From Myxococcales bacterium (GTDB taxonomy: Bacteria > Myxococcota_A > Polyangia > Polyangiales > Polyangiaceae): a DNA stretch of 64,000 nt. Made by a program: the position numbers and the translations under genes. Below are positions 46,594-54,929 of the stretch, one piece after another. Below the pieces are notes generated by a model. That model searched no databases and was not told the origin of the DNA. It saw only the letters and a list, made by a program, of their open reading frames with translations. Each line of letters opens with the position of its first letter. Position 1 is the first letter of the stretch. The stretch lies in assembly GCA_016794345.1 (NCBI GenBank), contig JAEUKE010000223.1, forward strand, positions 33,294 through 97,293. The letters are read 5' to 3'.

Positions 46594-47121
46594 GTGAAGG
46601 GCACCGAGCTCGTCGCCTTCGCGATCCTGGCCGTTCTGGTCGTCCTCTGGATGGCCTGGCCGAGATCGAGCCGGAGCAGCGACCGGCGTGCGAGGCCGAG
46701 GCGACCGGAGGGACCGCCGCACCCCTACAGGCGCGCTGCCGCGCAGCCCCAACGCCGCGCGGACGACGCGGCGGAGACCGAAGGTTCGCTCGCATGGTCC
46801 GAGCCGGAGCCCGAGCTCATCCCGAGCCGCGTGGTCGAGATCGCGGGGCGGACGGGCCGCAGGTGGGAGGCGATCGCGTTCCTCGAGGCCGAGGTGGCCG
46901 CGCGTCCGGATCCGGACCTGGCTTACCTGCTCGCGCGAACGCTGGCCGAGCACGGTGACCTCGCGGCAGCCGAGCGCTGGCTCGAGAAAGCCGCCGATCT
47001 CGGCCAACGTGACCTGGAGCGCGCCAGGAAGGAGCCGGCGTTCGAGCCGCTCCGCGCCCGCCCGACGTGGCCACGGATCGAGGCCGCGCTCGGTGGTGAC
47101 GGCCCCGCGCCTCGGGGCTAA
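46594..47121 (+). CDS. Membrane-anchored TPR-like protein
   Basis: 175 aa from a GTG. An N-terminal hydrophobic helix (LVAFAILAVLVVLWMAW) is followed by a basic, disordered region and a C-terminal alpha-helical repeat: AIAFLEAEVAARPDPDLAYL then LAEHGDLAAAERWLEKAADL, a TPR/Sel1-like pair. Probably a scaffold on the inner face of the membrane. Divergent from the metalloprotease by 64 bp. Confidence 0.65.
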   Translation: MKGTELVAFAILAVLVVLWMAWPRSSRSSDRRARPRRPEGPPHPYRRAAAQPQRRADDAAETEGSLAWSEPEPELIPSRVVEIAGRTGRRWEAIAFLEAEVAARPDPDLAYLLARTLAEHGDLAAAERWLEKAADLGQRDLERARKEPAFEPLRARPTWPRIEAALGGDGPAPRG

Positions 47122-47163
47122 GGTACCTCTCGTACGACCCCGGATGGGTCGGCGGAGGAGCCA

Positions 47164-47649
47164 ATGAAAAGGCTGACGGTGAGCGCGCAGACGTGCGTCG
47201 AGATCCTCGGGCTGCTCGTAGCGATGGCGTGGGCCGACGGGAGGCTCGACGACTCGGAGAAGGACGGCATTCGCGGCGCCGCGCGTGTCCTCAACCTGCC
47301 GAAGTCGCTGCGCGACGAGCTCGAGAAGGTCATCGACAAGCCGACGCCGTTCGACGAGCTGCTCCTCGAGAAGCTCGGGCCGAAGGATCGGGCGTTTGCG
47401 TTCGTCGCTGCCGCGTGGATGGCTGGGGCCGACAGCGACGTGGCGGACAAGGAGCGCGGCCTCTTGGACAAGCTCGCTGACAGGCTGGAGTTCTCCCACG
47501 AGAAGCGGGACGAGCTCATCGGCTTCGCCCGCGACATGAACCCGAAGGGTGAGCGCCACTTCGCGGAGGAGCTCGCGACGCTCTTCAGGTCGATCCCGCC
47601 GCGCGTCTACGAAGACTCGGCCGACTCGCTCGAGGTCGTGTTCGAGTAG
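47164..47649 (+). CDS. TerB-like domain protein
   Basis: 161 aa with GGAGGAGCC before the ATG. Two TerB-type helical halves: VEILGLLVAMAWADGRLDDS and FAFVAAAWMAGADSDVADKE, each with the acidic ADxxxDxxE loop characteristic of TerB-like proteins. Comparable to the protein at 31328, but more canonical. Cytosolic; function unknown. It follows the TPR-like gene by 42 bp; co-transcription is likely. Confidence 0.8.
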   Translation: MKRLTVSAQTCVEILGLLVAMAWADGRLDDSEKDGIRGAARVLNLPKSLRDELEKVIDKPTPFDELLLEKLGPKDRAFAFVAAAWMAGADSDVADKERGLLDKLADRLEFSHEKRDELIGFARDMNPKGERHFAEELATLFRSIPPRVYEDSADSLEVVFE

Positions 47650-47650
47650 C

Positions 47651-49297
47651 TCACGGTCGTCCGGTCGCGACCCGCACGAGATCGCCGGACGACGACCGCA
47701 AGAGGAGCGCGAGCCCGCCGTCGGGCTGGCGCTCCGTCAGCGCCGGATAGAGGAAGCTGCGGCTCGTCGTCTTCTCGGGGCTCCGGAAGAACGGGACGAG
47801 GTACGGGATGGCGCCCTCGTGTGTCGCGCTAGGCTCGAGCGCGAGGCGCTCGTCGTCGAAGTGCGCGATGACCGTGCGCCACTTGACGAAGTAGTAGCCG
47901 GGCACGTCGGGGTCCGACGGATCCTTCGCGGGCGACAGGACCCACTCGTCCACGCCGTCGCCATCGAGGTCGCGGATGTCCCAGAGGAACCAGTCCAGGA
48001 GCACGGTGGCGTCTTCCGTGGTGCCGGGCGCGGTCACGTGCAGGTGCCACCGCCCGCCCTCGTAGACGTTGAACGCGAGCCGAGCCGGCGACGCCGTCCG
48101 CACGAAGGGTGAGTCCGGGTAGACGACGCGCCCCTCGTATTGGTTGCCGTCGTCGTTGTCGTGCGCGTACGAGAAGAACCTGTCGTCGACCGTGCCGGCC
48201 GAGAGATCGACGATCGCGACATGCCGCTCGATCTGCCCCCAAGGGTCCGCGGCCATCGCGCCGGCGAACATGTCGGCGTAGACGGTGTCCGCGCCCGTGC
48301 CGGACACGAGCACGAGCTTGCTCGCGGCGCTCCCGTCTCGCGAGACGAGGCCGTAGTTCCTCCCGGCCAGGTCGGTCCGACCGCCGGACAGCCAGGGCAC
48401 GTCCGCGAGGAGCTGGTCGGCCGACAGCGGCTTCGCCTCGTAAGCGACCGCGCGCGCGCTGGTGAAGAAGGCGAGCTTGTCCGGGGCGACGAAGAGGCCG
48501 TTCGCGACGTGGCTGTTCGCGATGTGCGCGACGCTCTGACCGTACGGGCTCGGCTTCGCCAGCGGGTACGTCGCGCCGTACGCCGCGACGGACGGATAAA
48601 TGAACGTCCCGATCTCGGTGAAGCCCGTGCCGTCGAACTGGTGGAAGCTCCCTCCGGTCGCGTAGTAGGGGGCCGTCGCGATCACGTTCGACCCCGAGCC
48701 GAAGAGCACGTCCAGATCGGTCCACTGCGCCGTGGGATAGACAGTGCCCGAGAAGTCCCAGCAGAGCGCGTCTAGCTCGGGGGTGAGCGGGAACAGCTCT
48801 CCATTCGACCCACGCGCGACGTCGATGCGCGTCCGCACGACGGTCTGCTCCCCACACGGAGCGCCGGTGTCCTCGCTCCTGACGAGCCCGAGATCGGGCA
48901 CGCCGTCGGCGTCGAAGTCGAACCCCCCGAACAGCGAGCCGCCGCCCAGGTTCGCGCTCCAGAGCTCGAGCCCGCGCTCGTCGCGAGCGGTGACCTCGTC
49001 CGCGACGCGCGTGAACCCGATGGCGCGGGTCGGCAAGGCGCCGCCCTCCACCGGGTGGAGAGCGAGGACAGAACCGTCATCGAGGACCACGGCGTTGCCG
49101 GGGGTCGGTCCGAGGTCGCCGCTTCCGCCGGTCCCCGTCGTCGAACCGGAGCCGGTGCCGAGCCCGGGCCCGGTCGTGCCTCCGCCCGACGTCGTCCCGA
49201 ACGACCCGTCGGCGGCGCCGCCCGAGCCCTCGAGGCTCGCGCCGTCACCACAACCCGACACCAGAAAAGGAAAAAGCGCCCAACAGCGGCGAAGCAC
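47651..49297 (-). CDS. Surface lipoprotein with FG-GAP-like repeats
   Basis: 548 aa from a GTG preceding signal peptide VLRRCWALFPFLVSGC; start uncertain, other GTGs lie just upstream. After a Gly/Thr/Ser linker come segments with calcium-type Asp motifs: GGFDFDADGVPDLGLVRSED and DIRDLDGDGVDEWVLSPAKD, as in integrin-like (VCBS/FG-GAP) propellers. Expected on the cell surface. No enzyme motif seen. Overlaps none; the plus-strand zinc-finger gene starts 54 bp away on the other side. Confidence 0.7.
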   Translation of the reverse strand: MLRRCWALFPFLVSGCGDGASLEGSGGAADGSFGTTSGGGTTGPGLGTGSGSTTGTGGSGDLGPTPGNAVVLDDGSVLALHPVEGGALPTRAIGFTRVADEVTARDERGLELWSANLGGGSLFGGFDFDADGVPDLGLVRSEDTGAPCGEQTVVRTRIDVARGSNGELFPLTPELDALCWDFSGTVYPTAQWTDLDVLFGSGSNVIATAPYYATGGSFHQFDGTGFTEIGTFIYPSVAAYGATYPLAKPSPYGQSVAHIANSHVANGLFVAPDKLAFFTSARAVAYEAKPLSADQLLADVPWLSGGRTDLAGRNYGLVSRDGSAASKLVLVSGTGADTVYADMFAGAMAADPWGQIERHVAIVDLSAGTVDDRFFSYAHDNDDGNQYEGRVVYPDSPFVRTASPARLAFNVYEGGRWHLHVTAPGTTEDATVLLDWFLWDIRDLDGDGVDEWVLSPAKDPSDPDVPGYYFVKWRTVIAHFDDERLALEPSATHEGAIPYLVPFFRSPEKTTSRSFLYPALTERQPDGGLALLLRSSSGDLVRVATGRP

Positions 49298-49351
49298 GCC
49301 CCTATCGTACACGAGGAGCGGCCGCACGCTCGCGTGGTAGAGGATCTTTTC

Positions 49352-49633
49352 GTGACCGGGCAGCTGCAGCGCGTAGGCGACGACGGACCGCTCCGCTGCT
49401 CGCACTGCGGAGCGGAAGCGGTCGGACCATGCGCCCGCTGCCGGTCCCCGGTCTGCGGCGACTGCTGCGTGCTCACCGAAGGTGGCGCCAAGGTCTGGGC
49501 CATTTGCCTGCGCTGCGAGAAGCGCGGCGGCCGGAGCCTGTCCGGGGGCTGGTCGCTCGTGCTCTTCTGGATCGCCTTGCCGCTCGTCGGCCTCGCCGTC
49601 CTCACCGTGCTGCTCGAGCTCGCGTTTCGGTGA
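49352..49633 (+). CDS. Cys-rich B-box-like protein with C-terminal membrane helix
   Basis: 93 aa from a GTG with AGAGGA upstream. Cysteines occur as CSHCG, CARC, VCGDCCV and CLRC, consistent with a B-box or RING-like zinc module; a C-terminal hydrophobic helix (VLFWIALPLVGLAVLTVLLE) makes it a tail-anchored membrane protein with the zinc module on the cytosolic side. Similar proteins are frequent in myxobacteria. Function unknown. Confidence 0.7.
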   Translation: MTGQLQRVGDDGPLRCSHCGAEAVGPCARCRSPVCGDCCVLTEGGAKVWAICLRCEKRGGRSLSGGWSLVLFWIALPLVGLAVLTVLLELAFR

Positions 49634-49644
49634 GCGGGCCGGCG

Positions 49645-50859
49645 TCACGGCCGGCAGCAGGCGCTGATCCAGTCCGGACCGTTGTCGCGCCGCGTGCAAC
49701 CGCGCGCCTTGATCATCCCCACGCGTTTCTCCCAGGTGCTGCCCTTCCAGCGGTAGGCGACCACCTTCTCGCGGTAGTTCTTGACGCAATCGGCGTCGTC
49801 ACCCGCGGCGCGCGAAACCATGACGGGGTCGTCAGGTTTACCGGGCATGCCGGGATCGCCCGGCTGGGGCCTGTGCTCGGCCTCGCCCAGGCCGGGGACG
49901 GGCTTGCCGTCCGTCCCGATCTCGGTGCACGCGCGCCCGTTCCATCCGAGCCCAGGCTCGCAGCGCGGGTCGCCTTCGGAGCGCTCGCACCGCCCGTCGT
50001 GCGGGCGGCTGTGCGCCGGACAGACGAGCGGCTCGAACGACTTCGCGCAGCGGAAGCCGAGCCAGGAGTTGAGCTTCGTCGGCTCCCAGTGGCTTCGGTT
50101 GCGCGTGCGGAGCCACTTCGGCCAGCGGCGGCTCCAGCTGCCGCCCTTGAACACGCGCCGCGTCCCTTCGGCGGCCTCACCGGGCGGGAGCGAATAAAAC
50201 GAGCTCGTCCACTCCCAGACGTTGCCCGACATGTCGAAGAGCCCGAACGCGCCCGCCGGGAAAGAGGCCACCTTGCACGTCCCGCCCGGGTGATCGAAAC
50301 ACGCTCGATGTCTGTCGGGGTCCTCCGATCCCCACGAGAAGCGGCGGCCTTCGGCGCCTCCGCTCGCGGCGTACTCCCACTCCGCCTCGGTCGGCAGTCG
50401 CGCCCCTCTCCACCCGCAATACGCGACGGCGTCGTTCCAATCCACGCAGTTGACCGGGTGGTCGTCGCGCTGCTGGTGCTCGTGGTTGCAGAACTGGTCG
50501 TCCGCGCGAGGCTGGCGGCATACGCCCGCCTCGACGCACGCGCGGTAGGCGCCCCAGGTGACCTCCGTCTCGTCGAGGTAAAAGCGCGCGACGATCCGCT
50601 CGTGCATCGGCCTCTCTTCGGGGTTCCCTTGGCCGCGCGGCGATCCCATGAGGAACAGGCCCTCCGGGATCTCGCGCATGCCGGCGGGTGACGCCACCGC
50701 AGGCGCCACCTCGGACGACGCCGTCGCCGGCGCGGACAGCGCGCCATGTTCCGTCGTGCTGGGCGAGGCCGAAGCGCTCGGCGCCGCGCTCGTCGCGCTC
50801 GGCTCATCACGCGGCTCGCAAGCGACCGCCAGCGAGAGGAGCACGATCACGTTCCTCAT
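49645..50859 (-). CDS. SUMF1-fold lipoprotein lacking FGE active-site cysteines
   Basis: 404 aa. Signal with lipobox AVAC (Cys15), Ser/Ala linker, then a formylglycine-generating-enzyme-like domain: MREIPEGLFLMGSPRG, RLPTEAEWEYAASGGAEG, NVWEWTSSFY, FKGGSWSRRW and NSWLGFRCA. The two redox cysteines that sulfatase-activating FGE has after GGSW are replaced (GGSWSRRWPKWLRTR), so this is a SUMF1-fold protein without that chemistry. A Cys/Pro-rich C-terminal extension (about 250-404) is unrecognised. Start ATG overlaps the methyltransferase stop by 4 bp (50856-50859). Confidence 0.85.
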   Translation of the reverse strand: MRNVIVLLSLAVACEPRDEPSATSAAPSASASPSTTEHGALSAPATASSEVAPAVASPAGMREIPEGLFLMGSPRGQGNPEERPMHERIVARFYLDETEVTWGAYRACVEAGVCRQPRADDQFCNHEHQQRDDHPVNCVDWNDAVAYCGWRGARLPTEAEWEYAASGGAEGRRFSWGSEDPDRHRACFDHPGGTCKVASFPAGAFGLFDMSGNVWEWTSSFYSLPPGEAAEGTRRVFKGGSWSRRWPKWLRTRNRSHWEPTKLNSWLGFRCAKSFEPLVCPAHSRPHDGRCERSEGDPRCEPGLGWNGRACTEIGTDGKPVPGLGEAEHRPQPGDPGMPGKPDDPVMVSRAAGDDADCVKNYREKVVAYRWKGSTWEKRVGMIKARGCTRRDNGPDWISACCRP

Positions 50860-51473
50860 CGCGGCTTGGTGAGCGCGACCCCCATGACGCCGTCCCGCGC
50901 GAGGCGAGGCAGAGGAAGATCGACCGCCTCGACGCCGTCCGGATCGAAGCCGGCCGCGTCCAAGGCCGGACCGAGCTGCCGCGTCGGGTCGCAGCCACCG
51001 AACACTGTCATCCAGACGGGACGGAGCCGCTCCTGCCAGCGCGCCACGCCGGGGTCGCGGCTCCTGACGTGCTCGAGCAACAAGAGGCGACCGCCCGGCT
51101 TGAGCACGCGTCGGGCCTCGGCGAGCGACGCCTCGACCGACCGGACCGAGCACAAGACGAACGTCGAGACCACGCAGTCGAACGAGCCCGCGTCGAAGGG
51201 CAGCGCCTCGGCCTTGCCGTGGGCGACCGAGACACGCGCCTTCGCCTCCTTCTTTCGTGCTCGGGCGCGCGGCGCCTCGCGAAAGTCCGAAGGCTCGACC
51301 GCCGTGACCTCCACCGACGCCCCGTAGTGCGCGAAATTGAGCCCGGTGCCGCTCCCGATCTCGAGCACGCGACCCTCTGCGCCCGCGAGGAGCTCCGACC
51401 GGAGCCCCTCGAAGGCGCGACCCAACAAGAGATCGTTGAGTCGCGGAAACACGTGCCGATCCAGTAGGCCCAA
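50856..51473 (-). CDS. Class I SAM-dependent methyltransferase (METTL7/UbiE-like)
   Basis: 205 aa from a TTG with GGAGG 7 nt upstream. SAM-binding motif VLEIGSGTGLNFAHYG, motif II-like region FDCVVSTFVLCSVRSV, and ARRVLKPGGRLLLLEHVRS. Best match is the small phospholipid/arylthiol methyltransferase group related to METTL7 or UbiE. Cytosolic or membrane-peripheral. Coupled by ATGA to the SUMF1-fold lipoprotein, an odd pairing. Confidence 0.85.
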   Translation of the reverse strand: MGLLDRHVFPRLNDLLLGRAFEGLRSELLAGAEGRVLEIGSGTGLNFAHYGASVEVTAVEPSDFREAPRARARKKEAKARVSVAHGKAEALPFDAGSFDCVVSTFVLCSVRSVEASLAEARRVLKPGGRLLLLEHVRSRDPGVARWQERLRPVWMTVFGGCDPTRQLGPALDAAGFDPDGVEAVDLPLPRLARDGVMGVALTKPR

Positions 51474-51531
51474 GCTGTCGCCTCCAGCGGCAGAGCTTGG
51501 TCCGGGATCGGACCGGCGCCAAGATCTCGAG

Positions 51532-52023
51532 TCAGGGGTCTTCGACGTAGGTCCCGCCGTTCATCTCGCACTCGTTCTGATCGATCCCGAGCGCGAACAC
51601 GAAGACCGACGGCTCCGCGCAGTCGTGGAGACAAGCCGCGTCGCTGTACGTCTCGGGGCACGGCCCGTCACCGAGCTGGCCGAAGAGCTCATTTTCGCAG
51701 AGGTCCTCGAACGCCGCGTCCGGCCCCGTGACCTCGTGGCAGAAGTAGCCCTGGACCCCTCCGCAGTGAATCGCGTCGGGGCAGTGACTCGCGCCGCCAC
51801 CTCCAGCCCCCGTCGTGGCGGCCGTCGTCGTGGCGGCCGTCGTCGTGGCAGCCGTGGTCCCGGCAGTCGTCGTTCCACCCGCGACCGTCGTGCCGGCGCC
51901 CGTCGTCCCCGTCGCGCTGGTCGTCGCGCCGGAGCCGCCCTCCCCTCCGGTTCCCCCGTCCGAGGCCGAGTCGCCGCACGCAACGAGCCCTGCACCCATG
52001 AGCACAATCCAAGAAATCTTCAT
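51532..52023 (-). CDS. Lipoprotein with Thr-rich linker and Cys-rich domain
   Basis: 163 aa. Start ATG follows GGAGGATGTG. Signal ends AGLVACG. A long Thr/Ala/Gly linker contains the sequence TTAATTTAATTTAATT and is encoded by a 15-bp tandem repeat. The C-terminal 75 residues carry eight cysteines (SHCPDAIHCGG, YFCHEV, DLCENE, GPCPE, ACLHDCAE, ECEMNGG), probably disulfide-bonded. No family recognised. Divergent from the three-domain thioredoxin-like gene, which might help fold it; that is speculation. Confidence 0.7.
   Translation of the reverse strand: MKISWIVLMGAGLVACGDSASDGGTGGEGGSGATTSATGTTGAGTTVAGGTTTAGTTAATTTAATTTAATTGAGGGGASHCPDAIHCGGVQGYFCHEVTGPDAAFEDLCENELFGQLGDGPCPETYSDAACLHDCAEPSVFVFALGIDQNECEMNGGTYVEDP
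51812..51853. repeat. 15-bp tandem repeat inside linker of lipoprotein gene
   Basis: GTCGTGGCGGCC at 51812-51823 is followed by two 15-bp units GTCGTCGTGGCGGCC (51824-51838) and GTCGTCGTGGCAGCC. On the minus strand this encodes the Ala-Thr-Thr linker. Because the unit is a multiple of three, copy-number change would alter linker length without frameshift. Confidence 0.6.
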
Positions 52024-52066
52024 CACATCCTCCGTTGAGCGAGGAGCAATGCCCGGAGGAGGCATG

Positions 52067-52086
52067 CTGATCATGAGCATGATCAG
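52067..52086. promoter_or_regulatory. 20-bp palindrome in the divergent spacer
   Basis: CTGATCATG-AG-CATGATCAG is perfect, in the 204-bp spacer between the Cys-rich lipoprotein (minus, start 52023) and the thioredoxin-like gene (plus, start 52228). It starts 44 bp upstream of the lipoprotein start. Candidate binding site of a dimeric regulator acting on one or both genes. Confidence 0.5.
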
Positions 52087-52227
52087 AAGACGATTGTTCG
52101 GCGATGCAGAATGTTCCCGGGGCGAGCCGCACATGTTGCGCCCCCAAGGGTGGACAGCGCCGCGGGTCGGTGCTGAGCTTTGCCCCGGGCGCCCGGGGTT
52201 CCGGCGCGCTACAGACCGGGACTCACC

Positions 52228-53853
52228 ATGAGCAAAAGCACGAGCATCATAGGATTCCTTCTTTCCTTCGCCGCGGGGATGTTGTTCGTCTGGGCGCTCG
52301 GCCCCGGCGGCGGCCACGCTTCGGCGACGGCCACCGCGGATGGCGCCAAGTCCGAGGGCATGGGCGCCGCCAACGCAGGCGCCGTCAAGGTCGACCTCTT
52401 CGTCATGTCGCAGTGCCCTTACGGCGTTCAGGCCGAGCAGGCGTTTGCGGACGTGGTCGCCAAGTTCGGCCGCGATATCGACTTCAAGGTCGAATACATC
52501 GGCAAGGCCGGCCCGGATGGCAACCTGACGAGCATGCATGGCCCGAACGAGGTCATGGGCGATCTCGTGCAGGTCTGCGCGATGAAGCACACGAACAAGT
52601 GGTTCGACTTCATCGCTTGCCAGAACAAGAACATGAAAGAGGTCGCCACCAACTGGGAGGCCTGCGCGGCCGAGGTGGGTGCCCCCGCCGACAAGATCGG
52701 CGCCTGTGCGAAGGGTGACGAGGGCAAGCAGCTCCTCGCTGCCTCCTTCAAGAAGGCCGAGGAGATCGGCGCCCGCGGGAGCCCGACGATCATGATCGGC
52801 GGCCAGAAGCACCAGGGCGGTCGCCGCCCGGCCGACCTGATGAAGGCGATCTGCGCCGCGTACCAGGGCCAGAAGCCCGCCGCGTGCAACGACATCCCCG
52901 AGTCGCCCAAGGTCAACGTGACCATCCTCAGCGACAAGCGCTGCGGCGCGGACTGCAACACGCAGAAGCTCGAGGGTCAGATCCGGAGCAAGGTCGCGAA
53001 CCCGGTCCTCAAGACGGTCGACTACTCGGACGCCGAGGGCAAGAAGCTCTTCGATCAGATCAAGCCGGCCAAGCTCCCGGCCGCGATCTTCGACGCCACG
53101 CTCGACGCCGACAAGGAGGCCTCGGCGGCGTTCTCACGAGGCGTCAAGCCCGCGGGCGACCTCAAGGTCCTCGCGATGGGCGGCTGGAACCCGGCTTGCG
53201 CGGACGACGGCGGCTGCAACCTCGACGAGTGCAAGCAGACGATGCAGTGCCGTCCGGAGGAGCCGGGCAAGCTCGAGGTCTTCGTGATGTCTCAGTGCCC
53301 GTTCGGCGTGAAGGGTCTCGACGCCATGAAAGAGGTGCTCGAGAACTTCAAGAAGAACAACGTGAGCATCGACTTCAAGATCAACTTCATCGGCGACGGC
53401 GACGCGAAGAGCGGCCTCAAGGCGATGCACGGGCAGGGCGAGGTCGACGAGAACATCCGCGAGATCTGCGCCATCGAGCACTACGGCAAGGACATGAAGT
53501 ACATGGACTACATCTGGTGCCGTAACAAGAACATCAAGGACACGAACTGGCAGTCGTGCACCGGCGGCGACACCGGCATCGACACCGAGACGATCAAGAA
53601 GTGCTTCGAGGGCGACGAGGGCAAGGAGCTCCTCGAAAAGTCCTACGCGTACTCCAAGTCGCTTGGCTTCGGCGCGAGCCCGACCTGGCTGGCGAACGGC
53701 AAGTTCAAGTTCTCGGGCATCGACGCGCAGACCATCAAGACCAACATCTGCGATCACAACAAGCTCGCCGGCTGCGACGCGACCCTCTCGGGTCCGCCCG
53801 CGCGCCCGCAGGGCGGTGCGGCCGGCGCTGCGGCGCCTGGCTGCGGCGGCTGA
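52228..53853 (+). CDS. Membrane-anchored three-domain thioredoxin-fold protein, copy 2
   Basis: 541 aa. One N-terminal transmembrane segment (SIIGFLLSFAAGMLFVWAL) anchors it outside the cytoplasm. Domain order matches the gene at 1027: FVMSQCPYG domain with TSMHGPNEVMGDLVQVC, middle CGADC module (ILSDKRCGADC), then FVMSQCPFG domain with AMHGQGEVDENIREICA and CFEGDEGKELL. Tail ends GAAAPGCGG. Both redox-like motifs again have CPxG. The two proteins are similar along their entire length, indicating duplication of the full gene. The start follows the divergent spacer. Confidence 0.8.
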   Translation: MSKSTSIIGFLLSFAAGMLFVWALGPGGGHASATATADGAKSEGMGAANAGAVKVDLFVMSQCPYGVQAEQAFADVVAKFGRDIDFKVEYIGKAGPDGNLTSMHGPNEVMGDLVQVCAMKHTNKWFDFIACQNKNMKEVATNWEACAAEVGAPADKIGACAKGDEGKQLLAASFKKAEEIGARGSPTIMIGGQKHQGGRRPADLMKAICAAYQGQKPAACNDIPESPKVNVTILSDKRCGADCNTQKLEGQIRSKVANPVLKTVDYSDAEGKKLFDQIKPAKLPAAIFDATLDADKEASAAFSRGVKPAGDLKVLAMGGWNPACADDGGCNLDECKQTMQCRPEEPGKLEVFVMSQCPFGVKGLDAMKEVLENFKKNNVSIDFKINFIGDGDAKSGLKAMHGQGEVDENIREICAIEHYGKDMKYMDYIWCRNKNIKDTNWQSCTGGDTGIDTETIKKCFEGDEGKELLEKSYAYSKSLGFGASPTWLANGKFKFSGIDAQTIKTNICDHNKLAGCDATLSGPPARPQGGAAGAAAPGCGG

Positions 53854-53865
53854 GCCAAGCACGTC

Positions 53866-53885
53866 GCCGCCCAGAGGCGGCTTCT
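53866..53885 (+). terminator. Hairpin after thioredoxin-like gene
   Basis: GCCGCC-caga-GGCGGC (53866-53881), then TTCT, 12 bp after the stop at 53853. It may end transcription before the lipoprotein gene at 53917; the T-run is short. Confidence 0.35.
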
Positions 53886-53916
53886 GAAAGCAGGCCGAAG
53901 CGCGTACCCTCGGGAG

Positions 53917-54927
53917 ATGCGCTTCGGCCTGGTGCTTTTTGTGGGGCTCGGTCTGCTCGGTTGTGGCGACTCGGACGGTGGGGGCGGCGGGGCCGGCGGC
54001 AACGACGAGACGGGGCCGTCAGGCCCGGGCAGCGGCCCAAGCGGACCGAGCGGCTCGGGCGGCGGAGGGTCGATCGAGAGCTGCACGGTGTTCCCGGCAG
54101 ACAACCCCTGGAACCAGGACATTTCCGCGCTGCCCGTCCACCCCGATTCCGATGCCTTCATCGACTCGATCGGACGCGACACGGGGATGCACGCGGACTT
54201 CGGCACCGAGTGGGAGGGTGCGCCGATCGGGATCCCGTTCGTCACCGTCACGAGCTCGCAGGCGAAGGTGCCGATCGACTTCGTGGCGTACGGCGATGAG
54301 AGCGACCCGGGTCCCTACCCCATCCCGCCCGACGCACCCGTCGAGGGCGGCCCCGACGGCGACGGCGATCGCCACGTGCTCGCGATCGACACCGATGCCT
54401 GCGTGCTCTACGAGCTCTACCGCGCGTTCCCCCAGAGCGGCGGCAGCTCCTGGGAAGCGGACTCGGGCGCGGTGTTCGATCTCAAGACCAACGATCACCA
54501 CCCCGAGCAGTGGACGAGCGCGGACGCCGCCGGCTTGCCCATCTTCCCTGGCCTCGCGCGCTACGACGAGGTCGTCGAAGACGGCGTCGTGCCTCACGCG
54601 CTCCGCTTCACGGTGTCGCAGAGCCAGGCTGGGTACATCTTCCCCGCGCGTCACTACGCGTCGAGCGACTCCGATCCGTCGTTGCCGCCGATGGGCCTGC
54701 GCGTCCGGATGAAGGCGAGCCACGACTGCAGCTCGTATTCGAACGAGGTGCAGGTCCTCTGCACGGCCTTCAAGAAATACGGCCTCATCGTCGCTGACAA
54801 CGGGAGCGACTGGTACGTCTCCGGCGCCCCCGACCCGCGGTGGGACGACGAGGCCCTCGGGGACATCGCGAACATCACCGGCGACGCCTTCGAGGTCGTC
54901 TACACGGGCGACGTCGAGACTTACTGA
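53917..54927 (+). CDS. Secreted lipoprotein, unrecognised domain
   Basis: 336 aa. Lipoprotein signal ending LGLLGCG, Gly/Ser/Pro linker to about residue 52. The domain begins NPWNQDISALPVHPDSDAFI and includes HADFGTEWEGAPIGIPFVTV, GDGDRHVLAIDTDACVLYEL, DLKTNDHHPEQWTSADAAGL and GLARYDEVVEDGVVPHALRF. The pattern of His, Asp and Tyr repeats suggests a secreted enzyme or binding domain, but no family is recognised with confidence. Confidence 0.65.
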   Translation: MRFGLVLFVGLGLLGCGDSDGGGGGAGGNDETGPSGPGSGPSGPSGSGGGGSIESCTVFPADNPWNQDISALPVHPDSDAFIDSIGRDTGMHADFGTEWEGAPIGIPFVTVTSSQAKVPIDFVAYGDESDPGPYPIPPDAPVEGGPDGDGDRHVLAIDTDACVLYELYRAFPQSGGSSWEADSGAVFDLKTNDHHPEQWTSADAAGLPIFPGLARYDEVVEDGVVPHALRFTVSQSQAGYIFPARHYASSDSDPSLPPMGLRVRMKASHDCSSYSNEVQVLCTAFKKYGLIVADNGSDWYVSGAPDPRWDDEALGDIANITGDAFEVVYTGDVETY

Positions 54928-54929
54928 AG

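Noticed and set aside
49645..50859. Active formylglycine-generating enzyme
   Set aside because: The SUMF1 fold is present but both redox cysteines after GGSW are missing, so sulfatase activation is not supported.
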